A stretch of 14,630 nucleotides of DNA, taken from NCBI GenBank assembly GCA_947372005.1, contig CANBRV010000027.1:1-14630 (forward strand), in the 5' to 3' direction. The position numbers and the translations under genes were made by a program. This document shows, one piece after another, positions 7,036 to 14,567 of the stretch (the first letter of the stretch is position 1; each line of letters opens with the position of its first letter). The notes beneath the pieces were generated by a model. That model made no database searches, was not told the origin of the DNA, and worked only from the letters and a program-made list of their open reading frames with translations. Source of the stretch: Comamonadaceae bacterium (GTDB lineage: Bacteria; Pseudomonadota; Gammaproteobacteria; Burkholderiales; Burkholderiaceae_C).

Positions 7036-8394
7036 ATGTCGTCACTTACCCCACAGCAAATCGTTACCGAGTTAGATCAGAACATCGTTGGTCAAAATGC
7101 CGCCAAGCGTGCGGTTGCTATCGCTCTAAGAAACCGCTGGCGCAGAAGCCAAGTCGCAGGCGAGATGCGGGCAGAAATCACGCCCAAAAATATCCTCATG
7201 ATTGGCCCCACAGGGGTTGGAAAAACAGAGATTGCACGCCGCTTGGCAAAGCTCGCCGATGCGCCTTTTATCAAAGTGGAGGCGACAAAATTTACCGAGG
7301 TCGGCTACGTGGGCAAAGATGTGGACAGCATCATCCGCGACTTGGCCGACATCGCGATTAAGCAAGAACGCCAGGCGGCAACCATGCGTGTACGAGTGCG
7401 TGCTGCCGAGCTTGCCGAAGAGCGTGTGTTGGATATTTTGGTGCCACCTGCACGTAGTGACAATAAGGGCGATTTTGGTTTGGGCTCTAGCCAAGTCGCC
7501 GCGCCACCGAACGACAACGTTGCACGCCAAGTGTTTCGTAAAAAACTGCTGGCTGGCGAACTCAATGACAAAGAAATCGAAGTCGATACCCAAGTGCAGA
7601 ACCACCACACCATTGAGGTGATGAGCCCTGCGGGCATGGAGGACATGGCCGAACAAATTAAAGGCATGTTTGGCCAAATGCAAGAGTCTAAAAAACAAAC
7701 ACGCAAACTCAAAATTGCCGATGCGCTCAAAGTGTTGACCGACGAAGAGGCCGATAAGTTGGTGAGTGATGAAGACATCAAGATGCAGGCGCTGACTAAT
7801 TTAGAGCAAAACGGGATCGTGTTTATCGATGAAATCGACAAGGTCGCCACGCGTAGCGAATCGGGCGGTGCAGAAGTGTCGCGTCAAGGTGTTCAGCGCG
7901 ACTTGCTGCCGCTGGTAGAGGGCACGAGCGTCTCAACCAAGCACGGCATCGTTAAAACCGATCACATTTTGTTTATCGCCAGTGGTGCATTTCACTTTAG
8001 CAAACCCAGCGATCTCATTCCAGAATTGCAAGGCCGTTTCCCGATTCGCGTCGAGCTGCAATCTTTATCGGTCAAAGACTTCGAGGCGATTTTGACCAGC
8101 ACCCACGCGTCGCTTACCAAGCAATATCAGGCACTGCTCGGTACTGAAAATGTGACGCTTGAGTTCACACCAGACGGCATCACACGCCTTGCCAACACAG
8201 CGTTTGAAGTGAATGAGCGCACCGAAAACATTGGTGCTCGTCGTCTCTCGACCGTGATGGAGCGGCTACTGGATGAAGTGAGTTTTGATGCCGCCAATCT
8301 AGGCGGTCAAACGATCACCATTGACGCGGCATATGTGGATGGCAAGCTTAAGGAGCTTTCTAAAAACGAAGACTTATCGCGTTACATCCTCTAG
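7036..8394 (+). CDS. hslU: ATP-dependent protease ATPase subunit HslU (ClpY)
   Basis: HslU is the AAA+ unfoldase that binds, unfolds and threads substrates into HslV. The 452 residues match the usual 440-450. Visible elements are Walker A GPTGVGKT (57-64), the substrate-gripping pore loop GYVG (90-93), the inserted I-domain (about 110-245), Walker B IVFIDE (261-266), the second region of homology with SRQGVQRDLLPLVEG (282-296), GRFPIRVEL (333-341), and the sensor-2 motif GARR (400-403). The C-terminus ends DLSRYIL, the hydrophobic tail that docks into HslV and opens its pores. It follows hslV by six bases with no clear Shine-Dalgarno site, so coupling to hslV is likely. No sigma-32-type heat-shock promoter is evident immediately upstream of hslV. 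The gene converges with the receptor gene on the opposite strand. Confidence 0.98.
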   Translation: MSSLTPQQIVTELDQNIVGQNAAKRAVAIALRNRWRRSQVAGEMRAEITPKNILMIGPTGVGKTEIARRLAKLADAPFIKVEATKFTEVGYVGKDVDSIIRDLADIAIKQERQAATMRVRVRAAELAEERVLDILVPPARSDNKGDFGLGSSQVAAPPNDNVARQVFRKKLLAGELNDKEIEVDTQVQNHHTIEVMSPAGMEDMAEQIKGMFGQMQESKKQTRKLKIADALKVLTDEEADKLVSDEDIKMQALTNLEQNGIVFIDEIDKVATRSESGGAEVSRQGVQRDLLPLVEGTSVSTKHGIVKTDHILFIASGAFHFSKPSDLIPELQGRFPIRVELQSLSVKDFEAILTSTHASLTKQYQALLGTENVTLEFTPDGITRLANTAFEVNERTENIGARRLSTVMERLLDEVSFDAANLGGQTITIDAAYVDGKLKELSKNEDLSRYIL

Positions 8395-8410
8395 CCAACT
8401 CATTTTGGCT
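8393..8410. terminator. Palindrome at the hslU / receptor-gene convergence, weak bidirectional terminator candidate
   Basis: AGCCAA and TTGGCT form a perfect six-base inverted repeat around a six-base loop. It spans the last two bases of the hslU stop codon and the last base of the opposing stop. It fills the whole gap between convergent genes, where a shared terminator is expected. The stem is short and no strong T-run follows on either side, so function is uncertain. Confidence 0.35.
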
Positions 8411-9387
8411 TATTCAGGTTGTATGCCGGCCTCTTTGACAATACGCCCCCACTTGTCGACTTCGCTTTTAATCACGTTGCTAAATTGCTCTGGCGTGCCA
8501 CTTTGAATTTCGATGCCTGAACCTGATAAGCGCGTGCGCACATCAGGCAGTTTGAGTGCGTCATTGATCGCAGCGTTTAGTTTCATCACAACAGCTTGAG
8601 GTGTTCCTGCTGGCGCTAAGATGCCACCCCACGTGCTAGCATCGTAGCCCGCAAAGCCAGTCGACTCGGCCACAGTAGGCAGTTCGGGCATGGCGGTTGA
8701 GCGTGTCGATGTTGTGACCGCCAAGCCGCGCAGCGCGCCTGATTTAACGTGACCACGGATGGCAGGCAGTGGATCAAAAATCATGGAGGTTCTGCCAGCC
8801 AGCAAATCTGGATGTGCCGCCGAGCTTCCTTTGTACGGCACGTGTTGCATCTTGGTTTTGCTCATGCTCATAAAGAGTTCCGCTGCCATGTGTAGCGAGC
8901 TGCCAGGGCCACTCGATGCAAAGCTGGCTTGGTTTGGATTCGCCTTAATCCAGCTTACTAACTCAGTGACGTTTTTGGCAGGAACAGAAGGATGCACGGC
9001 CAGTAGTAGTGGCACGACGTGCGTGTAAGCCACAGGCGCAAAGTCTTTGACAGGGTCGTAAGGCAGCGCTTTAAACAAAAACTTATTGGTTGCATGACTA
9101 GACGCCACAATCACTAAGGTATAGCCATCGGGTGCGCTCTTAGCGACAAAGTCAGTGCCTAAATTGTTGGATGCGCCGGGTTTGTTTTCCACAATCACCG
9201 ATTGCCCAAGCGACACGGTGAGTTTGTCGGCGAGTGAGCGGGCAATTTGATCAATCGCCCCGCCAGGGGTGGCAGGCACAATGATTTTGATAGGGCGTGT
9301 GGGGTAGCTTTGCGCCAGCGCTGACACGCTTGGTAGGATGAAACTCATCGTCAACATGACGACTTTAAAAATTCTTAAAACCATCAT
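8410..9387 (-). CDS. Bug/TctC-family periplasmic tricarboxylate-type solute receptor
   Basis: The 325-residue product carries a Sec signal peptide with a likely cleavage site after Ala-Leu-Ala (23-25). The mature N-terminus SYPTRPIKIIVPATPGG and the motif PGGAIDQIAR are typical of the Bug family, as are VENKPGASNNLGTDFVAKSAPDGYTL and the later HVPYKGSSAAHPDLLAG. Family members bind carboxylates, amino acids or amides in the periplasm, sometimes for a TctAB permease and often as orphans. No TctA or TctB gene is present, so the ligand is unknown. Two adjacent ATG codons (9387 and 9384) follow an AAGGTG site; either could start translation. The gene lies 26 bases downstream of the giant oxidoreductase on the same strand, which suggests the receptor may supply or sense a 2-hydroxyacid or related carboxylate, though this is inference. 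Confidence 0.93.
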   Translation of the reverse strand: MMVLRIFKVVMLTMSFILPSVSALAQSYPTRPIKIIVPATPGGAIDQIARSLADKLTVSLGQSVIVENKPGASNNLGTDFVAKSAPDGYTLVIVASSHATNKFLFKALPYDPVKDFAPVAYTHVVPLLLAVHPSVPAKNVTELVSWIKANPNQASFASSGPGSSLHMAAELFMSMSKTKMQHVPYKGSSAAHPDLLAGRTSMIFDPLPAIRGHVKSGALRGLAVTTSTRSTAMPELPTVAESTGFAGYDASTWGGILAPAGTPQAVVMKLNAAINDALKLPDVRTRLSGSGIEIQSGTPEQFSNVIKSEVDKWGRIVKEAGIQPE

Positions 9388-9413
9388 GCTGTCACCTTCA
9401 AAATATTAATAAA

Positions 9414-12400
9414 TTAAACCAATACTCTTTCTATGCCGCCGTTATTTGCCGATGCCACATACTCTGGCATCCAATCCTTTCCAAGGATTTGATTGGCCAT
9501 TTCGACCACAATGTAGTCAGCTTCAAGTAGACCATTGTTTAAATCATTGCCATAGCGTGATAACCCTTGCAAACAACTTGGGCAGCTAGTTAAGATTTTT
9601 ACATTGGCGCTAGGTGCTTGGTTTCCTGAGGCACTCATCGAGCGAAGCTCAGCCACATTGGCTTGCAGCTCTTCCTCTTTCCGAAAGCGCACTTGTGTGG
9701 AAATATCAGGACGTGTCACGCCCAGCGTGCCGCTCTCGCCGCAGCAGCGTTCGCTCTCTAGCACCGTGTCGCCCACCAAGGCTTTGACGGTTTTCATCGG
9801 CGCTTGCAGTTTCATCGGGCTGTGGCACGGGTCGTGGTACAGGTACGCGCCTTGCTGGCTGGTGTTCAGCGTGATGTTTTTCTCAAGCAGATATTCGTGG
9901 ATGTCGATGATGCGCGAGCCTGGGAAAATTTTGTCGAACTCATAACCTTGCAGCTGGTCGTAACACGTACCGCAGCTCACCACCACGGTCTTGATATCTA
10001 GGTAGTTCAATGTGTTGGCGACGCGGTGGAAGAGCACGCGGTTGTCGGTGATGATCTTCTCCGCCTTGTCGAATTGCCCACTGCCTTTTTGCGGATAGCC
10101 GCAGCACAGATAGCCAGGCGGCAAGACGGTTTGTACGCCTGCGTGCCAGAGCATAGCTTGCGTGGCAAGTCCCACTTGGCTGAATAAACGCTCCGAGCCG
10201 CAGCCTGGAAAGTAAAACACGGCTTCCGATTCTGCCGTCGTGGTTTTGCCATTTCGGATGATAGGCACGTAGTCCGAGTTTTCGATATCGAGCATCGCCC
10301 GCGCCGTTTTCTTGGGCAAGTTACCAGGCATCTTTTTATTGATGAAGTGAATGACTTGCTCTTTAATTGGTGCGCGTCCCACACTGGATGGCGGCTTAGC
10401 GGTTTGCTTTTTTGCCGCCAAGCGCAGCACTTGATTCGCGAAGCGCTGTAGTTTGAAGCCCAAGCCTACCATGGCCGCACGCATCATCTTGATGGTCTCA
10501 GGATTCGTCGCATTCAAAAAGAACATCGCTGCCGCGTTACCAGGGCGGAACGATTTTTGTCCCATCTTGCGCAGCAAGTTACGCATATTCATCGATACAT
10601 CGCCAAAGTCAATGTTCACGGGGCATGGCGTTAAACACTTGTGGCACACCGTGCAGTGATCCGCCACATCTTCAAATTCTTCCCAGTGCTTGAGCGACAC
10701 CCCCCGCCTTGTTTGCTCTTCGTACAAAAACGCTTCGGTCAGTAATGATGTCGCGAGAATTTTGTTGCGCGGGCTATAGAGCAAATTGGCACGCGGCACA
10801 TGGGTCGCGCACACGGGTTTGCATTTGCCGCAGCGCAGGCAATCCTTCACGCTGTCGGCAATTGCACCAATGTCGGACTGCTGCATGATGATGGACTCGT
10901 GTCCCATCAGGCCAAACGACGGCGTGTAGGCGTTGGTCAAATCTGCCACGTATTCCGTGCGCAAGAGTTTGCCTTTGTTGAAGCGCCCTTCGGGGTCGAT
11001 CTTGGCTTTGTAGTCGGCAAACGGTTGCAACTCTGCATCACTTAAAAACTCTAGTTTGGTAATGCCAATGCCGTGCTCACCCGAGATGACGCCATTCAAA
11101 CTACGCGCCAGCACCATGATGCGCGCAACGGCCTGATGTGCCGTTTGCAGCATGGCGTAGTCGTCGGAGTTGACGGGCAGGTTGGTGTGAACATTGCCGT
11201 CGCCCGCGTGCATGTGCAGCGCCGCCCAGACTTTGCCCTTGAGAACGCGTTGGTGGATGGCGTTGCACTCGCCGAGGATCTGCGCGTTGACGCTACCTGC
11301 AAAAATCGCTGTGAGCGGTGCTTTGATTTGCGTTTTCCAGCTGGCGCGAAGGGCGTGGGTTTGCAAATCTACGAAGTGGGTGTCAACGTTTGTTAGCCAC
11401 TCTTGCCATTGATTTTTGACGTTAGCAATCAGCTCTTTAGCCTGTGCGGCATGGTCGCTCTCTACGCTGCCCACATACGCAAGCAGTTCATCGCACAGTT
11501 TGATTTTGTTGGCAAGCGAGAGTTCGATATTGATGCGCTCAATGCCTTCGGTGTATTCACCCATACGCTCTAGCGGAATCACCACGTCTTCGTTAATTTT
11601 GAAGGCGTTGGTGTGCTTGCTAATCGCCGCTGTTTTCTTACGGTCTAGCCAAAACTTTTTACGCGCTTCAGGCGAAATGGCCACAAAGCCCTCACCCGCG
11701 CGGCTTCCCGCAATGCGCACCACTTCGGAGGTGGCACGTGCCACCGCGTCTGCGTCGTCGCCCGCAATGTCGCCAAACAGCACCATCTTGGGCAAGCCCG
11801 ATGCCGACATTGCCGCGCCTTTTTTGCTCTTGGTGGCATACCCCACGGCCTTTAAATAGCGGTCGTCTAAGTGCTCTAAACCAGCCAGCACCACGCCCGT
11901 TCGCTTGGCCTCCTCGAACATAAAGTTCTTGACGTCCACGATAGAAGGCACGGCATCTTTGGGATTGCCAAAAAACTCTAAACACACCGTGCGTGTGTGC
12001 GCTGGCATTTTGTGCACGATCCAACGTGCAGAGGTAATGAGGCCATCGCAGCCTTCTTTTTGAATGCCTGGCAAGCCTGCCAAAAACTTGTCGGTCACGT
12101 CTTTGCCAAGGCCTTCTTTGCGGAAGGTACGTCCTGGAATATCCAGTCGCTCGGTACGGATCGGGGTCTTGCCATCCGCTTTGAAATAGGCGAGTTCAAA
12201 GCTTGCGATTTCAACGTCGTGAATTTTGCCAAGGTTGTGATTGAGGCGCGTGACCTCCAGCCATTCCGCTTGCGGCGTCACCATGCGCCAGCTGGCGAGG
12301 TTATCCAGCGCCGTACCCCACAGCACCGCTTTTTTGCCACCTGCGTTCATGGCGATGTTGCCGCCAATGCAGGACGCTTCAGCGGACGTTGGATCGACCG

Positions 12401-13271
12401 CAAACACATAGCCAGCCAGCTCTGCAGCATCGGCTACGCGCTGCGTGACCACGCCTGCTTCGGACCATACGGTGGCGACATCGCGCTGCGAACCGTCTGC
12501 GTTGACCACACCACGAAGCGGCTTCAGTTCCACGGCGCTCATGGCTTCTAGTTTTTCAGTATTGATGACGACTGACTTCCACGTCAGCGGAATCGCGCCA
12601 CCTGTATAGCCCGTACCGCCGCCACGTGGCACGATGGTGAGTCCTAGCTCGATGCAACCTTTGACGAGCGCCGCCATCTCGGCCTCGGAGTCAGGGCAAA
12701 GCACGAGGAGTGGGTATTCCACACGCCAATCGGTGGCGTCGGTGACATGACTGACGCGCGAGAGAGGATCGAATTTCAGGTTGTCTTTAGCGGTGAGTTT
12801 GCCAAGCGTTTTGGCGGTTTGTTTGCGTAGTTTGGCAACGCTGTCAAAAGCAGAATCAAAAGCTTCAACTAAGCGCTTGGCAGCAATTAGAAGCTGTCCG
12901 ACTTCGTCATCACGCTGCTTGGCCGCAGCATCTCCTGCGTTGGGCGTGCGGCGTTTTTCAATTTCATTCAGGCGGTGCTTAATCGCATCGACCAAGAGCT
13001 TACGCCGCTTGGGGTTGTCCAGCAAATCATCTTGCAGGTACGGATTGCGCTGCACCACCCACACATCGCCCAGCACCTCGTACAGCATCCGAGCAGAGCG
13101 ACCGGTACGGCGCTCAGAGCGTAGTTCGTTCAGGATGTCCCAAGCGGGAGAGCCCAAAAGCCGAATCACGATCTCCCGATCAGAAAAGCTGGTGTAGTTG
13201 TAGGGGATTTCTCGCAGGCGTTGCGTGGTGTCTGCTGTCGTGCCAGTTGGCAAGTCTTGTGGATCGCTCAT
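9414..13271 (-). CDS. Giant FAD-linked / Fe-S 2-hydroxyacid dehydrogenase-type fusion (DUF3683 family)
   Basis: This 1285-residue protein joins units that are separate subunits in glycolate oxidase (GlcD/GlcE and GlcF). Residues 20-110 look like the DUF3683 leader (IPYNYTSFSDREIVIRLLG). Residues 185-420 are a PCMH-type FAD domain with the phosphate loop PRGGGTGYTGGA (215-226). FAD-oxidase C-terminal parts follow, with HMHAGDGNVH (686-695) and GVISGEHGIG (727-736). Next come two four-cysteine Fe-S motifs, at Cys811/814/817/821 and Cys873/876/879/883. Two CCG domains close the protein: Cys1024, CysCys1056-1057 and Cys1100/1103, then Cys1149, CysCys1176-1177 and Cys1230/1233. No signal peptide is seen. 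The family probably oxidises D-lactate or a related 2-hydroxyacid and feeds a quinone; the substrate cannot be read from sequence. It starts seven bases after waaF and is intact. Confidence 0.9.
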   Translation of the reverse strand: MSDPQDLPTGTTADTTQRLREIPYNYTSFSDREIVIRLLGSPAWDILNELRSERRTGRSARMLYEVLGDVWVVQRNPYLQDDLLDNPKRRKLLVDAIKHRLNEIEKRRTPNAGDAAAKQRDDEVGQLLIAAKRLVEAFDSAFDSVAKLRKQTAKTLGKLTAKDNLKFDPLSRVSHVTDATDWRVEYPLLVLCPDSEAEMAALVKGCIELGLTIVPRGGGTGYTGGAIPLTWKSVVINTEKLEAMSAVELKPLRGVVNADGSQRDVATVWSEAGVVTQRVADAAELAGYVFAVDPTSAEASCIGGNIAMNAGGKKAVLWGTALDNLASWRMVTPQAEWLEVTRLNHNLGKIHDVEIASFELAYFKADGKTPIRTERLDIPGRTFRKEGLGKDVTDKFLAGLPGIQKEGCDGLITSARWIVHKMPAHTRTVCLEFFGNPKDAVPSIVDVKNFMFEEAKRTGVVLAGLEHLDDRYLKAVGYATKSKKGAAMSASGLPKMVLFGDIAGDDADAVARATSEVVRIAGSRAGEGFVAISPEARKKFWLDRKKTAAISKHTNAFKINEDVVIPLERMGEYTEGIERINIELSLANKIKLCDELLAYVGSVESDHAAQAKELIANVKNQWQEWLTNVDTHFVDLQTHALRASWKTQIKAPLTAIFAGSVNAQILGECNAIHQRVLKGKVWAALHMHAGDGNVHTNLPVNSDDYAMLQTAHQAVARIMVLARSLNGVISGEHGIGITKLEFLSDAELQPFADYKAKIDPEGRFNKGKLLRTEYVADLTNAYTPSFGLMGHESIIMQQSDIGAIADSVKDCLRCGKCKPVCATHVPRANLLYSPRNKILATSLLTEAFLYEEQTRRGVSLKHWEEFEDVADHCTVCHKCLTPCPVNIDFGDVSMNMRNLLRKMGQKSFRPGNAAAMFFLNATNPETIKMMRAAMVGLGFKLQRFANQVLRLAAKKQTAKPPSSVGRAPIKEQVIHFINKKMPGNLPKKTARAMLDIENSDYVPIIRNGKTTTAESEAVFYFPGCGSERLFSQVGLATQAMLWHAGVQTVLPPGYLCCGYPQKGSGQFDKAEKIITDNRVLFHRVANTLNYLDIKTVVVSCGTCYDQLQGYEFDKIFPGSRIIDIHEYLLEKNITLNTSQQGAYLYHDPCHSPMKLQAPMKTVKALVGDTVLESERCCGESGTLGVTRPDISTQVRFRKEEELQANVAELRSMSASGNQAPSANVKILTSCPSCLQGLSRYGNDLNNGLLEADYIVVEMANQILGKDWMPEYVASANNGGIERVLV

Positions 13272-13278
13272 GCCCCGA

Positions 13279-14355
13279 TTATCGCAGTGCCGTCTCGGTC
13301 AATGCCCCTGCAACCTCTGAGGGTGTAATGGCATTTAAACACCGCATATTTTCCTCGCCCGTCTTCGGACACTCGCGCTGAAAGCAGGGTGAGCAATCGA
13401 GGCCCTGCATCTCTTTGAGCCACAGCACTTTTGCTCTGTCGTTTAGAGGTGGTGTGTGGCGCGGATCACTCGATCCAAAGATCGCCACTTGCGGGATACC
13501 AAATGCCGCTGCCACGTGCATGAGCCCTGAGTCGTTGCTGACCATACTCTTGGCGTTGGCGATGATGTGAATAGCCTCTGTGAGTGATGTCTTGCCAGCT
13601 AAGTTGTGGATCGTCTGGGTAGGCGATGCCCGCAAAGCCACATTCCGTATGGTTTTGCACAGGGCGGATTCTTTGGCTGAACCGAGTAGCACCACAGGAT
13701 GATCGAGCTTGGCGATGAGTTCGGCGAAGTGCTCAGCAGGCCAGCGCTTGGCTGGGCCGTACTCTGCTCCTGGCGCGATGACTGTGTAGGTTTGCGCAGT
13801 GAGACCGTGCGGCAGTAACACATCGGATGACGTAACAAACAATTGGGGACAGACCCCTAAACCAAGCGAAGCGACTTTGGGGTCTGTCCCCAATTGGCTT
13901 GCGGCCCCATCAACCGCATCAGCCAGCGCCAAATAATGCGCCACCATAGCCCCCCGCGCATGACGCGGCGGATTCGCCAATCGCTTGTTCAGTAGGCCAT
14001 ACCGCATCTCGCCAAGGTAGCCAATTCGCTCAGGGATGCTGGCCAACCACGGCAGCAATGCACTCTTCAAAGAATTCGGCAACACATAAGCGCGGCCAAA
14101 CGTGCCCCACTCGCCAGACTGGATGCGCGCCGCTAAGTCACGCCTAGCTTGCCATTGCAGGCCCCCATGCTGGAAGGGTACATCCACTGTGGCCTCTAGG
14201 TTATCGATGTGATTCATGGCACGATAAATCGGCGCAACCCATGGGACGGCAAAAACAGTGATTTGTTCGCCGCGCTCGCTTAAAGCTCGCAGCAGCGGCT
14301 CGGTCATCACCGCGTCGCCAATCCACTGCGGGGCGATGACGAGGCTACGAATCAT
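13279..14355 (-). CDS. waaF: ADP-heptose:LPS heptosyltransferase II
   Basis: WaaF adds the second L,D-heptose to the LPS inner core at the cytoplasmic face of the inner membrane. The 358-residue product has GT-9 family features: MIRSLVIAPQWIGDAVMTEP at the start, RAYVLPNSLKSALLPWLA (88-105), YLGEMRYGLLN (113-123), the donor-site motif APGAEYGPAKRWP (194-206), and SNDSGLMHVAAAFGIPQVAIFG (273-294). The ATG at 14355 shares its A with the stop of the upstream zinc-finger gene (TAATG); a longer frame beginning at 14412 would run through that gene and adds residues unlike the family. Residues 154-172 come from an in-phase palindromic element in the linker between the two domains. The C-terminal cysteines (320, 323, 329, 339) look like a small metal site of the kind I recall from betaproteobacterial homologues. 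The enzyme is probably functional. Confidence 0.93.
   Translation of the reverse strand: MIRSLVIAPQWIGDAVMTEPLLRALSERGEQITVFAVPWVAPIYRAMNHIDNLEATVDVPFQHGGLQWQARRDLAARIQSGEWGTFGRAYVLPNSLKSALLPWLASIPERIGYLGEMRYGLLNKRLANPPRHARGAMVAHYLALADAVDGAASQLGTDPKVASLGLGVCPQLFVTSSDVLLPHGLTAQTYTVIAPGAEYGPAKRWPAEHFAELIAKLDHPVVLLGSAKESALCKTIRNVALRASPTQTIHNLAGKTSLTEAIHIIANAKSMVSNDSGLMHVAAAFGIPQVAIFGSSDPRHTPPLNDRAKVLWLKEMQGLDCSPCFQRECPKTGEENMRCLNAITPSEVAGALTETALR
13840..13896. repeat. REPIN-like palindromic element inside waaF
   Basis: Two perfect 18-base inverted arms, CAATTGGGGACAGACCCC at 13840-13857 and its reverse complement at 13879-13896, flank a 21-base spacer. Pairing can extend inward by AAA (13859-13861) with TTT (13876-13878), past one bulged base. 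Each arm is itself a small palindrome, GGGG-ACAGA-CCCC. Two inverted REP units separated by a short spacer is the layout of REPINs, which are moved by RAYT (Y1 REP-associated) transposases. At 57 bases it equals 19 codons, lies in the waaF phase and contains no stop, encoding QLGTDPKVASLGLGVCPQL. No RAYT gene and no second copy are in the window. The inverted repeat is certain; its identity as a mobile REP element is inference. Confidence 0.75.
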
Positions 14356-14558
14356 TAATGAGCGTGGCTTACCGCGCCGTGCACCACGTACACCGTGCTG
14401 CAATAGGGGCACTTGGACGCGCCGTCTTTGGCCACATCAAGGTAAACCTTAGGGTGCGTGTCCCATTGCTTCATGCCAGCCAGCGGCGATGGGCAATAGA
14501 TGCCGCCTTGAGCGTTGAGGTCGGTGGGTTTGAGTTCGATGGTGCGTGGAGTGTTCAT
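14355..14558 (-). CDS. Small CHCC-type zinc-finger protein
   Basis: This 67-residue cytoplasmic protein has the zf-CHCC pattern Cys22, His35, Cys50, Cys53 within GGIYCPSP, THPKVYLDV and KCPYCSTVYVV. The family is the bacterial relative of the mitochondrial complex I accessory subunit NDUFS6, which binds zinc. Its bacterial role is not established. Length and motif spacing fit the family. The ATG at 14558 lies nine bases beyond the stop of the YbeD-like gene, and no clear Shine-Dalgarno site precedes it, so translation may depend on reinitiation. Its TAA overlaps the waaF ATG by one base. A reading frame on the opposite strand covering the same bases is judged a shadow because this frame carries the conserved metal ligands. 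Confidence 0.87.
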   Translation of the reverse strand: MNTPRTIELKPTDLNAQGGIYCPSPLAGMKQWDTHPKVYLDVAKDGASKCPYCSTVYVVHGAVSHAH

Positions 14559-14567
14559 GGATTCATT

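Noticed and set aside
7126..7698. 190-residue minus-strand frame opposite hslU
   Set aside because: It is antisense to the conserved Walker A and I-domain coding region and shows no family signature.
10007..10384. 125-residue minus-strand frame within the oxidase gene
   Set aside because: It is an alternative frame of the CCG-domain coding region, rich in Arg/Ser/Cys with no domain, while the main frame has full cysteine motifs.
11997..12551. 184-residue plus-strand frame opposite the FAD domain of the oxidase
   Set aside because: No recognisable motif; long antisense frames are expected opposite a well-biased gene of this length.
13840..13896. Rho-independent terminator inside waaF
   Set aside because: The inverted repeat is strong, but no T-run follows on either strand and it lies mid-gene; paired REP architecture explains it better.
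14356..14412. Longer waaF N-terminus (19 extra residues)
   Set aside because: It would overlap most of the C-terminal third of the zinc-finger gene, and the extra residues are Arg/Gly-rich and unlike GT-9 enzymes, which start at the IRSLVIAP strand.
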